The notes under the pieces are model-generated. The model was not told the DNA's origin. It worked only from the letters and a program-made list of their open reading frames with translations, and searched no databases. The position numbers and the translations under genes were made by a program. A stretch of DNA of 64,000 nucleotides from positions 139,890,461 through 139,954,460 of the forward strand of contig CM030361.1 of the NCBI GenBank assembly GCA_017893485.1, written 5' to 3'. Numbering within the stretch: position 1 is the stretch's first letter; the number at the start of each line of letters is the position of its first letter. Shown here one piece after another: positions 1-12,096 of the stretch. The DNA comes from Hemerocallis citrina (lineage: Eukaryota; Streptophyta; Magnoliopsida; Asparagales; Asphodelaceae).

Positions 1-390
1 GACCGTCATATTGTGAGTGAGTTATGGAAATAACCTAAATAAAAAATTTATATGCCTAAGATTATATGAAATAGTAGAAAGTTCCTTTGGATTTCATGGA
101 GAGATTTTGCCATGCAAGATAACTTCGAAAGATAAGAGGGTCAAAAGGCAAGGCACCATTTTTTAGGACATCCAAAAGACTCCTGAGGAAAATGAGTGTC
201 CAATTTTCGGCTATAATTTCTGTTAGACAATGTTATAAGTGTTATGCAAGCCTTTTGCGTTTAATTTAGATTTGCAATCTATTTTGCACTCAGGGATTGA
301 GTGGATAATTTGCACCTGTCGGGTTTGAACAGTTTATTCTCTTCCATTATTTTCTTTTTGTCAGTCTATCTTTGATTCATACTCCTTTAT
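1..390. other. Unassigned left flank with an inverted-repeat arm
   Basis: No coding sequence is recognisable here. Bases 8-32 (ATATTGTGAGT...GGAAATA) are matched in inverted orientation by 7587-7613, on the far side of the solo LTR at 391-7387. If that LTR is removed, the two arms would bound about 0.6 kb, which fits a decayed MITE-like element that the LTR element entered. The arms match imperfectly and no flanking duplication was identified, so the MITE reading is an inference. Confidence 0.4.
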
Positions 391-1401
391 TGTAACACTC
401 CAGAAATTTAAATGTATTATTTTGAATTATTAAATATTTTTAATTTAATTTATTTGACTATTTCGACTGCTTTGTGAAATTATTATTTTGCACGTGCAAA
501 ACACGCGTAAATATTATGAAAGAAATATCTTAAAATTTTGTGTCAGTTAATTAGTTTCTCTTACTTAAATGATATGTTTTTATTTTCGGAAATTTTTGAA
601 TAAGAAAAACTAATTTTGAAATTATTTTGAAAGAAGGGGGACTTTTTTGAAAATAAGCAATTTGAGCCCAAAATTTTGACTTTAATTTTTAAATGGTTGA
701 ATAAGGGGGGCCGGCCAACCATGAGGATTTAGGGGGGATTAGGAAAATTAATTTTGGAACTAATTGATTGAGATCCTAACTTAATTGATTGGATTTTGTA
801 AAGAAGTGTTTTATGAGGACTTATTTGCAAAATTCTCCTTGACAAACCTTAATTGTATCTCGGCCTATATTATGAGGGCAGCAAGTTTCAGCCTCCCTCT
901 TTCTTTTTGATTTTTTGGTGATTCTTGGTGGCTTGGAGAGGTGATCCAATACTTGGAGAAGAAGACTATCACTTTGTATCAATTTTCGTCAAGAAGTGGA
1001 CGTCTCCTCCATCTCTCGTCTTGTTTTTCTCACGAGTATTGTAGTAGCATGCTAGGATTTGATCTTTGCAAATCTATGATTATATTAACATGTAGTGATG
1101 TGGTTTATGAGAAAAATTGTAGAGATACTAATAGATGTAGATTTGTGGATGATATACATGAAAATCTAACCTAGAATGCATTATGACTTATTCATGAATG
1201 ACTGGATGATATTATGCATAAAAGATCAAATTTTATCTTTGGAAATTGATTAAAAGAAACTATATATTGATGTAGAAGTGTAGATCTTGTTGTATAGTGT
1301 TTAGATCCATGTTTAAGAGATTAAAAAGTGAGATCTTTATTAAATATTCACTGTTTTTAGTTAAGAAAATTTTATGAATGAATTGTTGAAAGATTCATGC
1401 A

Positions 1402-4400
1402 TGTAGCGCCCTGAATTTCCATAATAGAAATAAGAGACACAAATCCAGAATCTTTACTTCAATGTAATCCAAACACAGTATAAACACAAAGAAGGTTACA
1501 ATATTTCTTTCCAACAGTTCTTTAATACAATGCACAACGAAAAATTATAACACTTTTGATACATCTCAAATGAATAATTAAAGTTCAGTCTTCTCATTGC
1601 TCCAACTTCAAGCCCTGCTAATATACTCACATGCAAATCCTGCAAAATAAACTGAAGAGTGAGCACGTCAGTTGAATGCAACTAACACAATACCATAGTA
1701 ATAGTAACCCTCCAAAGTCTCACATTCACAAACTTGTCACACAACATAAAATAAAACAATGATAAAAGACTAATAAAATCAACAAGTGAAACTACACTAA
1801 ATGAATAAGTGCGTGTCATGAAAAACAAGGGAAATATGCATAAAACCACGTTCAAGAAAACATAATGCACATGATGCTCACTAATGCACACTTGTTCGGA
1901 ATCTGTGCATCACATTTTATACAGGTCTGAGGGCAAGCCCTTAGCGATCACCACATATTAGTGTTCAATCCCTCGCCATGAAAACTACATCAGTAACGAA
2001 GAAAAGATTAGACAACTTCGTGAATAGACCCCAGCCCCAGTACACAACCCGCCAAGCTGTACAAGTGTAAACACGCAAGCATCCCAAAAGCACCGCTCTA
2101 ACTCTGGAGAATCACCACCCTCCTGTGTACCCTGCGAATAGGCCTGCCAACCCTCAATGCGCAGATACACCGTACATTCCGCGAATAGGCTTGCCAACCC
2201 TCGACGCGCGAATATACCGTATGGTCCGCGAATAGGCTTGTCGACCCTCAACGCGCGAATATACCGTATGCTCTGCGAATAGGCTTGCCGACCCTCAACG
2301 CGCGAACATACCAAATCCGTCTCACTTCTAGACATTCCATGAATAGGGCGTCTCACTTCTAGACATTCCACGAATAGGTCTACCGACCCTCGATGCGCGA
2401 ACATACTAGAGAGACCAATAAATACACAGTCTCGAAATACCTTCGTCTGACTGACAACATAGCCCATACTTACGTTGCCCAAGTTCCGTCACAACTCCTA
2501 ATTTAGTGCATATCCTTAGATTTGTAATAATAACATCCTGAGCCACCTAGAACTAGCTCTACCCTACAAGACTTCACTTGCCAAACCAGGAACACTAGCC
2601 CCACAGGCTAATTTCCCACAATCAAAAATATCCACCGCCGATACTCTTGGGTTCGCTCAGTGTCTAGTGCCCTAACTCAATGCCTCAAGCGTCCATTGAG
2701 GGTTCTCACAATAACCCTAATCACAATAAAAAAACCCCACTTGGTTCGATCATTCAAATACTCTTCATATTCACTTTTCTACCACAACTGTGAATCAAAA
2801 TCTCAAACATGAATATCTCATTCCAAAAATAAATATTTGTACATCCACAAATTCTTTCATTATTCACATTTCATTCAATAAACTGTCATTACCATAAAAG
2901 GCTCTTTCTTATATGGAAACAAAAATCCAATCCACAAAATCCTTTAAATTTAACTTTTAAGTCTCACTTTCCATATATACATAAAGCTCAATAGATTTCT
3001 CTTTAATCTAATCAACTGAAAATGAAACAAGTCTCTTGATTATATGGGATCTCATCTTTAAAATATGAGATTATTTAGTTTTAAAAATCTGAAATTTACC
3101 TATTTTAGAAACTGAAAACAAACCCTTTTGAAATCGAAAATTCGTCCTTCAAAACTGAAACATTTATCCCCTCAAAAATGAAAATTTTGATCTATAAAAA
3201 TATAGATTTGTTTCCCTCATAACATTACTTGAATACATATAAATTCGAAACTAGATTTGAACAAAATCTGAAATTTGCACATTCGAAACTTGATCAAAAG
3301 ATTCAATTAAACATCACACAAATACTAGATTTAAACATATACATATACTCATCTTTATGCATACTAGGGTTCTTACACCCTAACACACACCTCCTCACAA
3401 AACTCATCAAAATAGAGCCACAAAAGCTCCGACCCGAGAGCCAAACACAACCTAGGGTCTGCACAGTGCTCGGGTTGCACTGTGCAACCCTGGGCGCTGT
3501 GCTGCCCCCAACTCGAGCAACCCTAGGGTAAGGGTTTACCCCCGAAACCCTAACCCTAGTGCCTCACCACTTCAAGCATGTATTTTCGATGATTTTTTAC
3601 ATGTATTTGTGTATAATAACTCCAGTGTTCAACTCATCATGAATTCATATTAAAACAATGAATATCTCACAAAAATTTCATCCTTTAATTGCTCAAATCA
3701 TGTTTTTTTTCATCATACAATAAGATCTACACATCAACAATAACACATAGGTTCATTAGATATCTTTCTACAATAAAAACTAGATCTTTCATGCATAGAA
3801 AACTCCATTGTTCAAGACAAATTATTTTAGATCAATACTCAATCTAGATTCAATCTTTATGCCTCATAATCAATAATCTCATATCACACCCATCTCTACA
3901 AGTACTACAATCATGCTACATACAATCCATGACTAACAAGAGTTCATCCCTAGCATGATACTAAATGTTTATGAGATAAAACATAACAAGAGAGTTGGAG
4001 TGTTACCCACCTCAAGAAGAAAATTGATACAACTAGTAGTCTTCTCCTCAAAGCAATAGATCCACTCCACAAAGCCTCCAAAAATCACCAAAGCCAAAAG
4101 AAAAGAGAGATACCAAAAAATTCCCCCCTCTAAATATATAGGACGGGATTTGATCTAGAGTTTCTTGGATATTTTACAAATAAAACCCCTAGAAGTCCCA
4201 ATTTGTATAATTAATTAATTGTGCAATTAAACCAAATCAAATGGATAAAATTTCATCCCCAAAATCTATTTTGTGCTTGCTTATGGATAGAAGAAGCCAA
4301 AGGAAAATTGGCCCCAATATGCATCAAATAAATTTTTTAATTTAAATTTTACCTCCAAACAACTTTTTACAAAAAAATGTTTCCTTCTTTCAAAATATTT

Positions 4401-4622
4401 ACAAAAATAGTTTTTCTTATTCAGAAAAATCCTAAAAATTCAAATATATCTAATTATGAATAATAGAATTTATTTAGCAACTCAAAAATTAAAATTTACA
4501 CTTCAAAATATTTGCACGTGTTTTGCACGTGCAAAACGATCGTTTCACAGAAATTCAAAATAATTAAATAAATTTATCCTTATTAATTCAAAATATTATA
4601 TTTAAACTTATAGGGTGTCACA
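1402..4622 (-). mobile_element. Solo LTR B, minus strand, nested in LTR A
   Basis: On the plus strand it reads TGTAGCGCCC at 1402 to GGTGTCACA at 4622. It is flanked by a perfect TSD, ATGCA (1397-1401 and 4623-4627). The length is 3221 bp and no internal domain is present, so it is a solo LTR. Read on the minus strand it has the same order of parts as LTR A: a CACGTG-bearing 5' part (about 4510-4530), a TATATATTTAG segment near 4131, a TTGTATCAATTTTC segment, the repeat array, and the 3' stem-loop (about 1664-1684). It is closely related to LTR A. Confidence 0.92.
2134..2321 (-). repeat. 47-bp minisatellite inside solo LTR B
   Basis: Four consecutive copies begin at 2134, 2181, 2228 and 2275, each starting GCGAATAGGC and containing ACCCTC and GCGCG before the next copy. 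More diverged pieces continue to about 2410. The array occupies the same place as the 'TATTCCGGGACT' repeat zone of related LTRs, so it looks like a local amplification of one unit. Confidence 0.75.
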
Positions 4623-4750
4623 ATGCATGAATAGTGAGTATTTTGCTAATTGATGTATGAAGTATAGTGTCTAGGGTTAGGGTTTCGATTGCTAAACCCT
4701 AGGCCTAGGGTTGGAAGTGTGGGGCTCGACCTGCACTGTGCAAACCTACA

Positions 4751-5382
4751 AATGGTATCAGAGCCGAATTTCGACACAGATCGTGGGTAGGAGTGGGTTA
4801 GAGGTATGCCTGAGATGGAGCTAGGACAGTATGTTGGTAGAGAGACCAGGGGCAGTACGCTAGTAGAATCAGGGTACTCCACTCCACGTCGACTGGAAAG
4901 GCGATCTTAGATCAGGTTGTATGTCCCAAGCTCAGTTAGGACGCTGAGTTCTTAAGGTGCGGTGTATGTAATACCCCGTACTTAAGAATATATATAATAT
5001 TTATAATAATAGGATATATAGAATTATATTAATAGTGGGCCTATATGAGTGTTGTATGGGCTTGAATGTGAAGGTGATTAATTTGGGCTTTAGTCCATGA
5101 AATGCCATGAAATGATTTGGATTGCTGGCTGGTGGTGTGCTTGGGCTTCATGTTCTTAGCACGTGAGTGCATTCGTGTGGTGGGGTGGTAGGAAATGTCC
5201 CACATCGACCATTAGCTTAGGAAATGAGTGTGTATTATAGATTACCTAAGATCAAAGGGTACCAATAAGTCATGACACCTTTTGTGAGGTAAGCCTGTGG
5301 TGGACCGTTGTTAGAACATGTTTTGCACGTGTGCACGCACAAGTAGCCGCGTGCACAGCTAATTCGGGCTCGGGGCGTTACA
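4751..5382 (+). mobile_element. TRIM-like short LTR element fragment (PBS + spacer + one LTR)
   Basis: A primer-binding site TGGTATCAGAGCC (initiator Met-tRNA type) lies at 4753-4765. It is followed by about 200 bp of non-coding spacer and a short LTR-like unit at 4967-5382 that starts TGTAATACCCCG, contains TCCCACATCG (a motif common in small plant TRIM/Cassandra-type LTRs) and ends CGGGGCGTTACA. The sequence after it, AATGGTACCACAG, resembles a second PBS. No upstream LTR is present. The 11-mer TACAAATGGTA occurs at both edges (4747-4757 and 5379-5389), suggesting unequal exchange or a permuted copy. The 5S RNA-like part of true Cassandra elements was not found. Confidence 0.55.
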
Positions 5383-7392
5383 AATGGTACCACAGTGTCA
5401 GGTTTTAGCCCAGTTTTGAGGGGCTCGGGTTGGAGTTCTTTTGGTGTGGGGGTTTATGTATTAGGGTTGAAGACCCCTAGTATATGTGTGGAGGTGTATG
5501 CATGTGTATAAATTTTATAATAGTATGTAGTTTTATTAATTGTTAAATCAAGTTTCAAAGTTTTTCAGATTTTTGTGGAAATCTAGTTTCAGATTTTTGT
5601 ATATTCGAGTTGTGATTTCGAGTATGCACATCTATATTTTATGGATATAATTCTCAGTTTTGAGGGGGTATATATTTTAGATTTGAAAGATGAAAACTTT
5701 GAATTCTAAAAGGTTTTTTTCCCCAGTTTTTAAAGAGGTAAAGTTTCAGATTTTGGAACTAAAGAATTGCAAAATTTAGGGATGAAATCCCAGAAAATAA
5801 ATAGGCGTGCTTTCAGTTTAAATTGATTTAAATTCCAGAAAATTGAGGTTGGTTTTATATATATGGAAAGATGAATTTAAAAGTTGAATTTAAAGGATTA
5901 TAGTGGATTGGATTTTGTTTCCATAAAAGAAAGTTTTTTAAGGCAACGATGGTTTATTAAATGAAACATGAAATGCTGAAATGATTTCGTGGATGTAGGA
6001 ATGTTTTATTTTTGGAATGAGGTATTCCGTTTGAGGTTTTGATTTATAATCGTGGTGTTGTGGAAAAAAATGTTGTTTTCAGAAAAGAGTAAATAAAGAG
6101 TATTTTGATGATTGAACCAAGTGGAGGTTCTTAATTGAAAGTTAGGGTTATTGTAAGAACTCTAGATGGATGCTTAAGGCATTGAGCTGTGAGCACTAGA
6201 GGCTGAGCGAAATCCTAGGGTCCCAGCAGTGGTTATTTGGTTGTAGGAATTAGCCAGAGGGGCTAGTGTTCCTAATTTTGATGAGTTAAGTCCGATAAAG
6301 TGAGCTAACTCTACGTGGATATGGTTACCTATGTTTGAACCAAAGGACATACACTAGATTGGGAGTTGTGACAGAACTTGAGTAACGTAAGTATGTGCTC
6401 TGTACAGTCAGACAGATGTATTCTGGGACTGTGTGATTTTATGTCTCTCTAGTATGTTCGCGTGGTACACTTGTACAGTCTAGAGGATTGTATTCCGGGA
6501 ATGGGGTCTATTTTTGAAATGTCTAGAAGTGAGATGGATTTGGTATGTACAGTCTAGCAGATTGTATTCCAGGACTGGGGTATTTGTAGAATGTATGGTA
6601 TGTTCACGCGGGACACTTGTATAGTCCGGCGGATTGTATTCCGGGACTATGGTCTATTTGCAGAATGTATGGCACGAAGGTGGTTCTCCAGAGTTAGAGT
6701 GATGCTTACATGATACTTGCGCATTTACGTTTGTACAGTTAGGTGATGTATTCCGGAGCTAGGGCCTATTCGTTGTGTGTCTAATCTTGCTTCTATACCG
6801 ATATAAGATTGCATAGCGAGGGATTGGACCATAAATGAGGTGAATGCTAAGGGCTTGCCTTCGGTCTATGTAGTATGAGATGCATAGAATCCGAGTAAGT
6901 ATGCATTAGTGTGCATCGAGTGCATTGTGTTTTCTTGAACATTATTTTATGTATCTTTGCTTGTTTTTCCTAACACACATTTATTCTTTCAGTTTCAGTA
7001 TTAATTGTTGATTTATGATTCCTTTATTATTATTTTTATTTGTGCAACAAGTGTGTAGTTGTAAGACTTTGGAGAGTCGCTGCTTTTATAATTAAGTATT
7101 GTGTCAGTTGCATTCAACTGACGTACCCACAATTTAACAGATTTGCAGGATAGCAAAGTGAGTGGCTTGAACAATGGTTAAAGCTTGGATTTAAGTGAAG
7201 ACTGGAGTTTGAATGTTTCAAATGAGTTGTAATAAAAGTGTATTTAAATTTCCACTGTGCATTTATTATGGACTGTTGTAAGATAGTTTTAAATTTCCCT
7301 GTATTTGTACGGTGTTTAGTTTGCATTTGAAATAAAGATTCTGGATTTGTGTCTCTTACTTCTATTATGAAAATTCGGGGTGCTACATTTAT

Positions 7393-8870
7393 ATCACTCC
7401 ATAGATTCTTCACGGATTAAGCTCTTAGATTTACCCTTAAATATATCACTGAAATTCCTCTATGTTCTTAAATGTAATTAAAATCTAGTGACAATGGTGC
7501 ATTAGGTAAATTTCTTTTCTAGGTTTTTTCTTCCACGTTACTCACTATGAAATACTTTAATTTCACGCAACTCACTCACAACTAACTATTTCCATATAAG
7601 TTACTCACAATATAAGGCATGATACTGCAATAAACTTCTTCCAGTTACCAACGAATAAAATACATTGATTATTCGGTTAACTCTAAGGAATAAAGGTGAA
7701 TGAAGGTCAAATGATCAAATTAACCACATCTTCTATATATCTCAATCTCCTAACCTTAACTTCAACCCTAACTCTAATTGATGGGATACAAAGGGAGCAG
7801 GCGGGGAGGGGTAGGGGAGGAGAGGAGTAGTGGTGGTTGTTGATTTTTTGTGAGAGTACAGAGGGGAGAAGAGGTGAGAAGGAGGATGAGGAGGAAGACA
7901 AGGATAAGAAAGGTGGAGGAGGATGATGAGAGAGCGGAGGAGGAGGAGGATGGCGAGGAAAGGTGGCAGAAGGAAGTGATGGTTGTGAGGACTAGTGTTA
8001 GATTTAGGGTTAAGATTTAGAAGTTGAGAGATGGAGAGTATGAAGAAGATAGAACGGTAAATTGGAAACTTGAGTTGGAAGATAACTAGGGTTAAAGTAA
8101 TAAGAAGTGAGAGAGTGACTAAAATGGATTGAACAAAGCAATATGAAAATAACAATTTCTGGTGAATTATTTGGAATTAGAACATTTGGTAGTAAATGAT
8201 GTGGAGAAAACCTTTTTAAAAACATCATTATTATCTTTCTTTCATGGATGAGTATACTTTTTATATTAGGTTGTTTCTTCTCTCTTTCCATCACGGTTAA
8301 TTAATGAAAAAGTTACAAAGAGTACTATTTCGGCCTTCTAAAAATGTAGAGAATAAAGTTGTATTAATGAATCTGTAATTGAAAGTAGAACAAGCATTTT
8401 TGCATGTATCTTACATTTCTCATATTAATAGATGGTTGATTTCATTGTAGCACATGATATGAAGTTAAAATGTGGAATGTGAAAAGTGTAGTTGCTTCTT
8501 CCGATTAGATTACAAATAAATAAGTTGTTACAACCAAACAAATATTAATACAATTTTTCTTTGAGTTAAAATGGTTCATCTTGTATTTGGAACATTAATC
8601 GTGTAGAAAGCGAAAGCTATGGGATATAAGAAAGCAAGTTTACGATAACAAGGCTTAGTTAGGGGGAAAATGCGAACAGTGTATTTGAAGGGAAATTAAA
8701 CATTGCAGTTTTCTATTTCTATTTTAAAAGAGGTAAATTTTGATAAGTACCTTAATTTTACCAAATTACAGATAACTCCACTTAATTCTTTTTTTGGGTG
8801 CATTTTTCGCTACTGTCGTCAAATTTCTTCCTTTCATGCGGTCATGTGACTTGATTAGAGGGTTGAATCT
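7393..8870. other. Non-coding spacer between solo LTRs A and C
   Basis: AT-rich DNA with no gene I can support. The inverted-repeat arm 7587-7613 pairs with 8-32. A purine-rich plus-strand stretch at about 7790-7990 (GGAGGAGG-type) yields long but low-complexity minus-strand open frames that are not convincing genes. Confidence 0.5.
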
Positions 8871-9181
8871 TTTATTGTAACACCCCGCGAAATTGAAAAT
8901 GACAATTTTACTTTCGTGTGTTAAGTAACAATATTAAATATACATGTTTTTGTATTTTGACTGTTTTTCGTTTTCTCAAATTAATTTTAATATTTTTGCA
9001 CGTGCAATGCACATAAAATTTTATGTGCATTTTAATTCTAAAATTTTTAAGAAGTGATGTACATTTTATTCTCACTCTATTTATTACAATTAATATTATT
9101 TATTTTATAAAACCCATGGGCAAAAAACTATTTCTAAAACCCACAAAAGAAATTCTTTTAACAAAGAGCCCATTTGCAATT

Positions 9182-9184
<3 letters not shown>

Positions 9185-9240
<56 letters not shown>

Positions 9241-9241
9241 T
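9185..9241 (+). repeat. Compound TA / AAT microsatellite
   Basis: About 15 TA dinucleotides run directly into about nine AAT trinucleotides, inside the U3-like part of solo LTR C, just upstream of a CACGTG cluster. Confidence 0.95.
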
Positions 9242-9394
9242 AGTGGTGTACACAAAGCACGTGCACGTGCACACGTGCAATGTGCACACCAAAGGGGAGC
9301 CGGTTGCACACTTGGAGAGAAAGTGGATTAGTGGAATGAGTTTAGTGGTGGGTGAATGGATGGTTAAAGTAACTACCCACTAATTTACCTTCAT

Positions 9395-9403
9395 TATATA
9401 AAA
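9395..9403 (+). promoter_or_regulatory. TATA box of solo LTR C
   Basis: TATATAAAA followed by a C-rich start-like segment (CCCTCCCTCC), downstream of the CACGTG motifs. The same arrangement, TATAAATA then a C-run, is seen in the related LTRs at 28002, 30458, 36688, 51808 and 56663, so this is the likely Pol II promoter of the element. Confidence 0.7.
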
Positions 9404-10261
9404 CCCTCCCTCCTCTGACCTTAAACAGCAAATCTTTCAAATGACAAAAAAATGAAATGGGTGTCCACTGTGCTTGCTGGCCAAAGTAATTTGGCTAGGG
9501 TTCTTCCTATCTTGGGCTTGGATTTCGAGGTGGGGGGAATTAGAGCTTCTTGGAGTTGGGTTGCTAGGGATTTATAAGTTCTTCAATTAGGTGGGTGTTT
9601 CCTGAATGCTTTCTAATTTTAGTAGGATGATGCATGCCAGTTTGACATATGGTTTAGTTGTTAAATTTTGATAGATATGATGAATGTAGATTGCACAATA
9701 TTAATATAACTATGTAATTGGTTTGTAGAAATGTTGTTGCACTTCAATTTGATGGATAAAATACTTGTGAAATAAAAGAGTAAAAGAAAGTAACATTTAG
9801 TGGGTTGTAGGAATGAAAATCTTCTAATTGATGCATATTAGAATGTTCATATAGAAGTCAAAATAATGCATCATGTATGAAAAAGATTTAAAATTCCATT
9901 ACTGTAAAGAAATATGAAAATAAGTCTCACTAGTGTATATATTTTTTATATATTAGTATAAATAATTTTATAAAGATGTTTTGAAGAGGGACAATATTTT
10001 ATACAAAATTAGAGTATAGTAGCGTGAGTACATTAATGCAATTTGGGAGAAAAATTTTATTATATTGTCGAAAATATGAGTTTTATAAGTTTAAATATGT
10101 GCTATTATACAATATTTTGGAAAGAAAATATTCTGGAAAGAATTAGATTTTAATGATACAAAGCAATTGAGAAATCGAAATTTTTAACGAAGAGTTATAA
10201 ACAGACAAGTAGAATAAAGGAATTTTAACTCCTAATTATAACAGAGAATGGGTTTGGGCAT

Positions 10262-10571
10262 ACTGGTTTCGGCGTGGGTTTAAGGCGCTGTGAACAGCGT
10301 TGGGTCTTGGGTTCGAGTCTTGTTAGAGGCTCGGTTTTATTTTAGAATTTTATTTTTCCTAATAATACAGTGCGCCTGTATAAAAGGTATTGAAGGCCTT
10401 TTCTTTCAGTTGCCGCAAGTGGCCTACTGGCTCTTGGGCGATGAATAAGGCTCTGCCTCTTGGGTTGGTCATTGGTCGTGGGTTCGAACCCTACCAGCCC
10501 CACTAGGGTGAGAAAAATGAGTGCAAATGTGAGTATAATATTTGGGAAAAATTTCTTGGGCGCTGAAATTC
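10262..10571 (+). other. Two tandem tRNA-like (Pol III type) modules in LTR C
   Basis: Module 1 ends in a B-box-like GGTTCGAGTCT (10310-10320) followed by a TTTTATTTT run. Module 2 has an A-box-like TGGCCTACTGG (10420-10430) and a perfect B box GGTTCGAACCC (10481-10491), with a long T-run near 10590. A-to-B spacing is tRNA-like. The complementary strand gives the well-known spurious peptide GFEPTT, which arises from antisense tRNA B boxes. Whether these are transcribed cannot be seen from sequence. They could also be old SINE or tRNA insertions fixed in the LTR. Confidence 0.6.
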
Positions 10572-12096
10572 TTTTGAATTTTTTTGTATTTTTTTTTTTG
10601 TTTTTAAAGAGCATAATATTTGGGAAAAAATATTACTATTTCTCTAAAATATTATTTGGGCTTTATAAAATATTTCCACAATATTTTGATATATTTTGTT
10701 AGATTTAAAAGTGGAATTCACATTAAATAATGTGTTGAAGAACTTGAAATTTTAATTAGAAATGTGACTCTTGTATGATTAAAGAAAAATAAAAATTTGA
10801 AATACAATTAGATTTCTCTTGATCAGATTTTATAGTTATTAATATTTGATTAAGAGAATATTTGAGTTGCACACATGGCTATAAGTGATTAAATTGATAA
10901 TGAAAGTTAAAGGGAGTTACTTCATGTTATAAGATTATAAAGAAATGAATATGAGAAAGAGATTGTGAATAAACAAATGAATTATTCTTGATGAGGTTAG
11001 ATGTAACCTTTGTAGTCTCAGTTGAGACGGTTGTTATTCTAGGGTGAGCGAGGCCTAGATTACCGACAGTTGAAATTTATGAAATTGTGAGAAGTAACCA
11101 GTATGGCTTGACTGTCTCGGTGTTTTGTTTAAGACCGGTGGGTAAGCTAAACTCTATATTTCTTAACAATCATAACCTAAACTTAAGGACCGACACTAGT
11201 TGGTGATACGACGAAATGAGTGCAAATGTGAGTTATGGACTCCAGAATGATCCTTGGAGAGGGACGGTCCCCAGTATTCCGAGACAATGGATGTAAGGGC
11301 CACAGAATGATTCACGACATGGGAACGTTCTCCAGTATTCTGGAAAGAGAGCGACACTCATGGGATACTTGTACAATGAGGGCTCCCGGATGACCTGCGG
11401 AGTGAGACGGTCCCCAGTATTCCGGGACGGACGTAAGGGCCACAGAATGATCCACGGAGAGGGATCGATCTCTAGTATTCCAAGGGCGATAGCCAATACT
11501 TGCAAAGTGTCTAAATCTTGTAGTAGTCATCATAGTAGGTTGCATGGCGAGGGATCTAACCCTATAATGTGGAGTACGTAGGTGCTTGCCCTCGGACCTA
11601 TATAGTATGGGATACATAGAATCCGAACAAGTATGCATTAGTGTCATCCTAGCGTAAAAATCTGCATTAGAAATTAAGTTATTGCATACACTGACATGTT
11701 TAGGATAGTCACCCTTTTACACTTTGTGATGCATTCAAGTTTGTGTTTGCTAAAGTATTAAGAATCATTATATTACGGCAAAGTGAGGATTGCGGTTTAT
11801 AATATTGCGTCGATTCTAAGCAATTGACGTGCCCATAGTTTCACATGCAGAACTTGGAAATTGCAAGAAGATATAAAGATGATTCGATGATGATGATTAT
11901 TTAAATGCTAAAGTTGTTACACTTGTATTTATATCATGTTGTATTGCATTTGATTTCTGCTGCGTTGTTGTAAAAGAACTTGATGTTATAAAAGTTTTTT
12001 TTTCTTCAAAATTCCTTGTAAAATTGTACGAAATGAAGTAAAGATCCTGTTGTGCCACGAATTACTGTATTTTGGAATTTGGGGCGTTACATTTAT

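Larger units (their letters stand above)
391..7387 (+). mobile_element. Solo LTR A, long-LTR gypsy family (split by two insertions)
   Basis: The LTR starts TGTAACACTCC at 391 and ends GGGGTGCTACA at 7387. It is flanked by a perfect 5-bp TSD, TTTAT (386-390 and 7388-7392), so it is a solo LTR left by LTR-LTR recombination. It is interrupted by minus-strand solo LTR B (1402-4622) and a TRIM-like fragment (about 4751-5400). Without these its length is about 3.1 kb, close to B. It holds a TATA-like segment near 862, imperfect repeats of a 'GGATTGTATTCCGGGACT' type at 6405-6780, and the family stem-loop at 7103-7122 (8-bp arms, loop CATT). No tRNA-like module was seen. Confidence 0.9.
8876..12091 (+). 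mobile_element. Solo LTR C, long-LTR gypsy family
   Basis: Starts TGTAACACCCCG at 8876 and ends GGGGCGTTACA at 12091 (3216 bp), with a perfect TSD TTTAT (8871-8875 and 12092-12096). In order it holds CACGTG-rich motifs (about 8999 and 9258-9285), a TA/AAT microsatellite, a TATA box at 9395, two tRNA-like modules (10262-10571), repeats of a 'CCCAGTATTCCGGGAC' type (11240-11490), and the 3' stem-loop (about 11810-11834). There is no internal coding region, so it is a solo LTR. Confidence 0.93.

Noticed and set aside
3530..4710. Telomere-like CCCTAA / TTAGGG motifs
   Set aside because: Only one or two units occur (for example near 3545 and 4675), at equivalent places in the two LTRs A and B, so they are LTR sequence and not interstitial telomere.
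7707..8294. Minus-strand serine/proline/leucine-rich frames as a secreted protein gene
   Set aside because: Low-complexity translation of a purine-rich tract; no intron, motif or coding-like start supports it.
10342..10614. Minus-strand frame with GFEPTT as a protein-coding gene
   Set aside because: This peptide is the usual antisense reading of tRNA B boxes. It lies inside the tRNA-like modules of solo LTR C.
386..12096. Shared TTTAT duplication of solo LTRs A and C as proof of target-site preference
   Set aside because: Two AT-rich 5-mers in AT-rich DNA may coincide, and the other insertions have GC-rich targets such as GGTGG and CTGCT.
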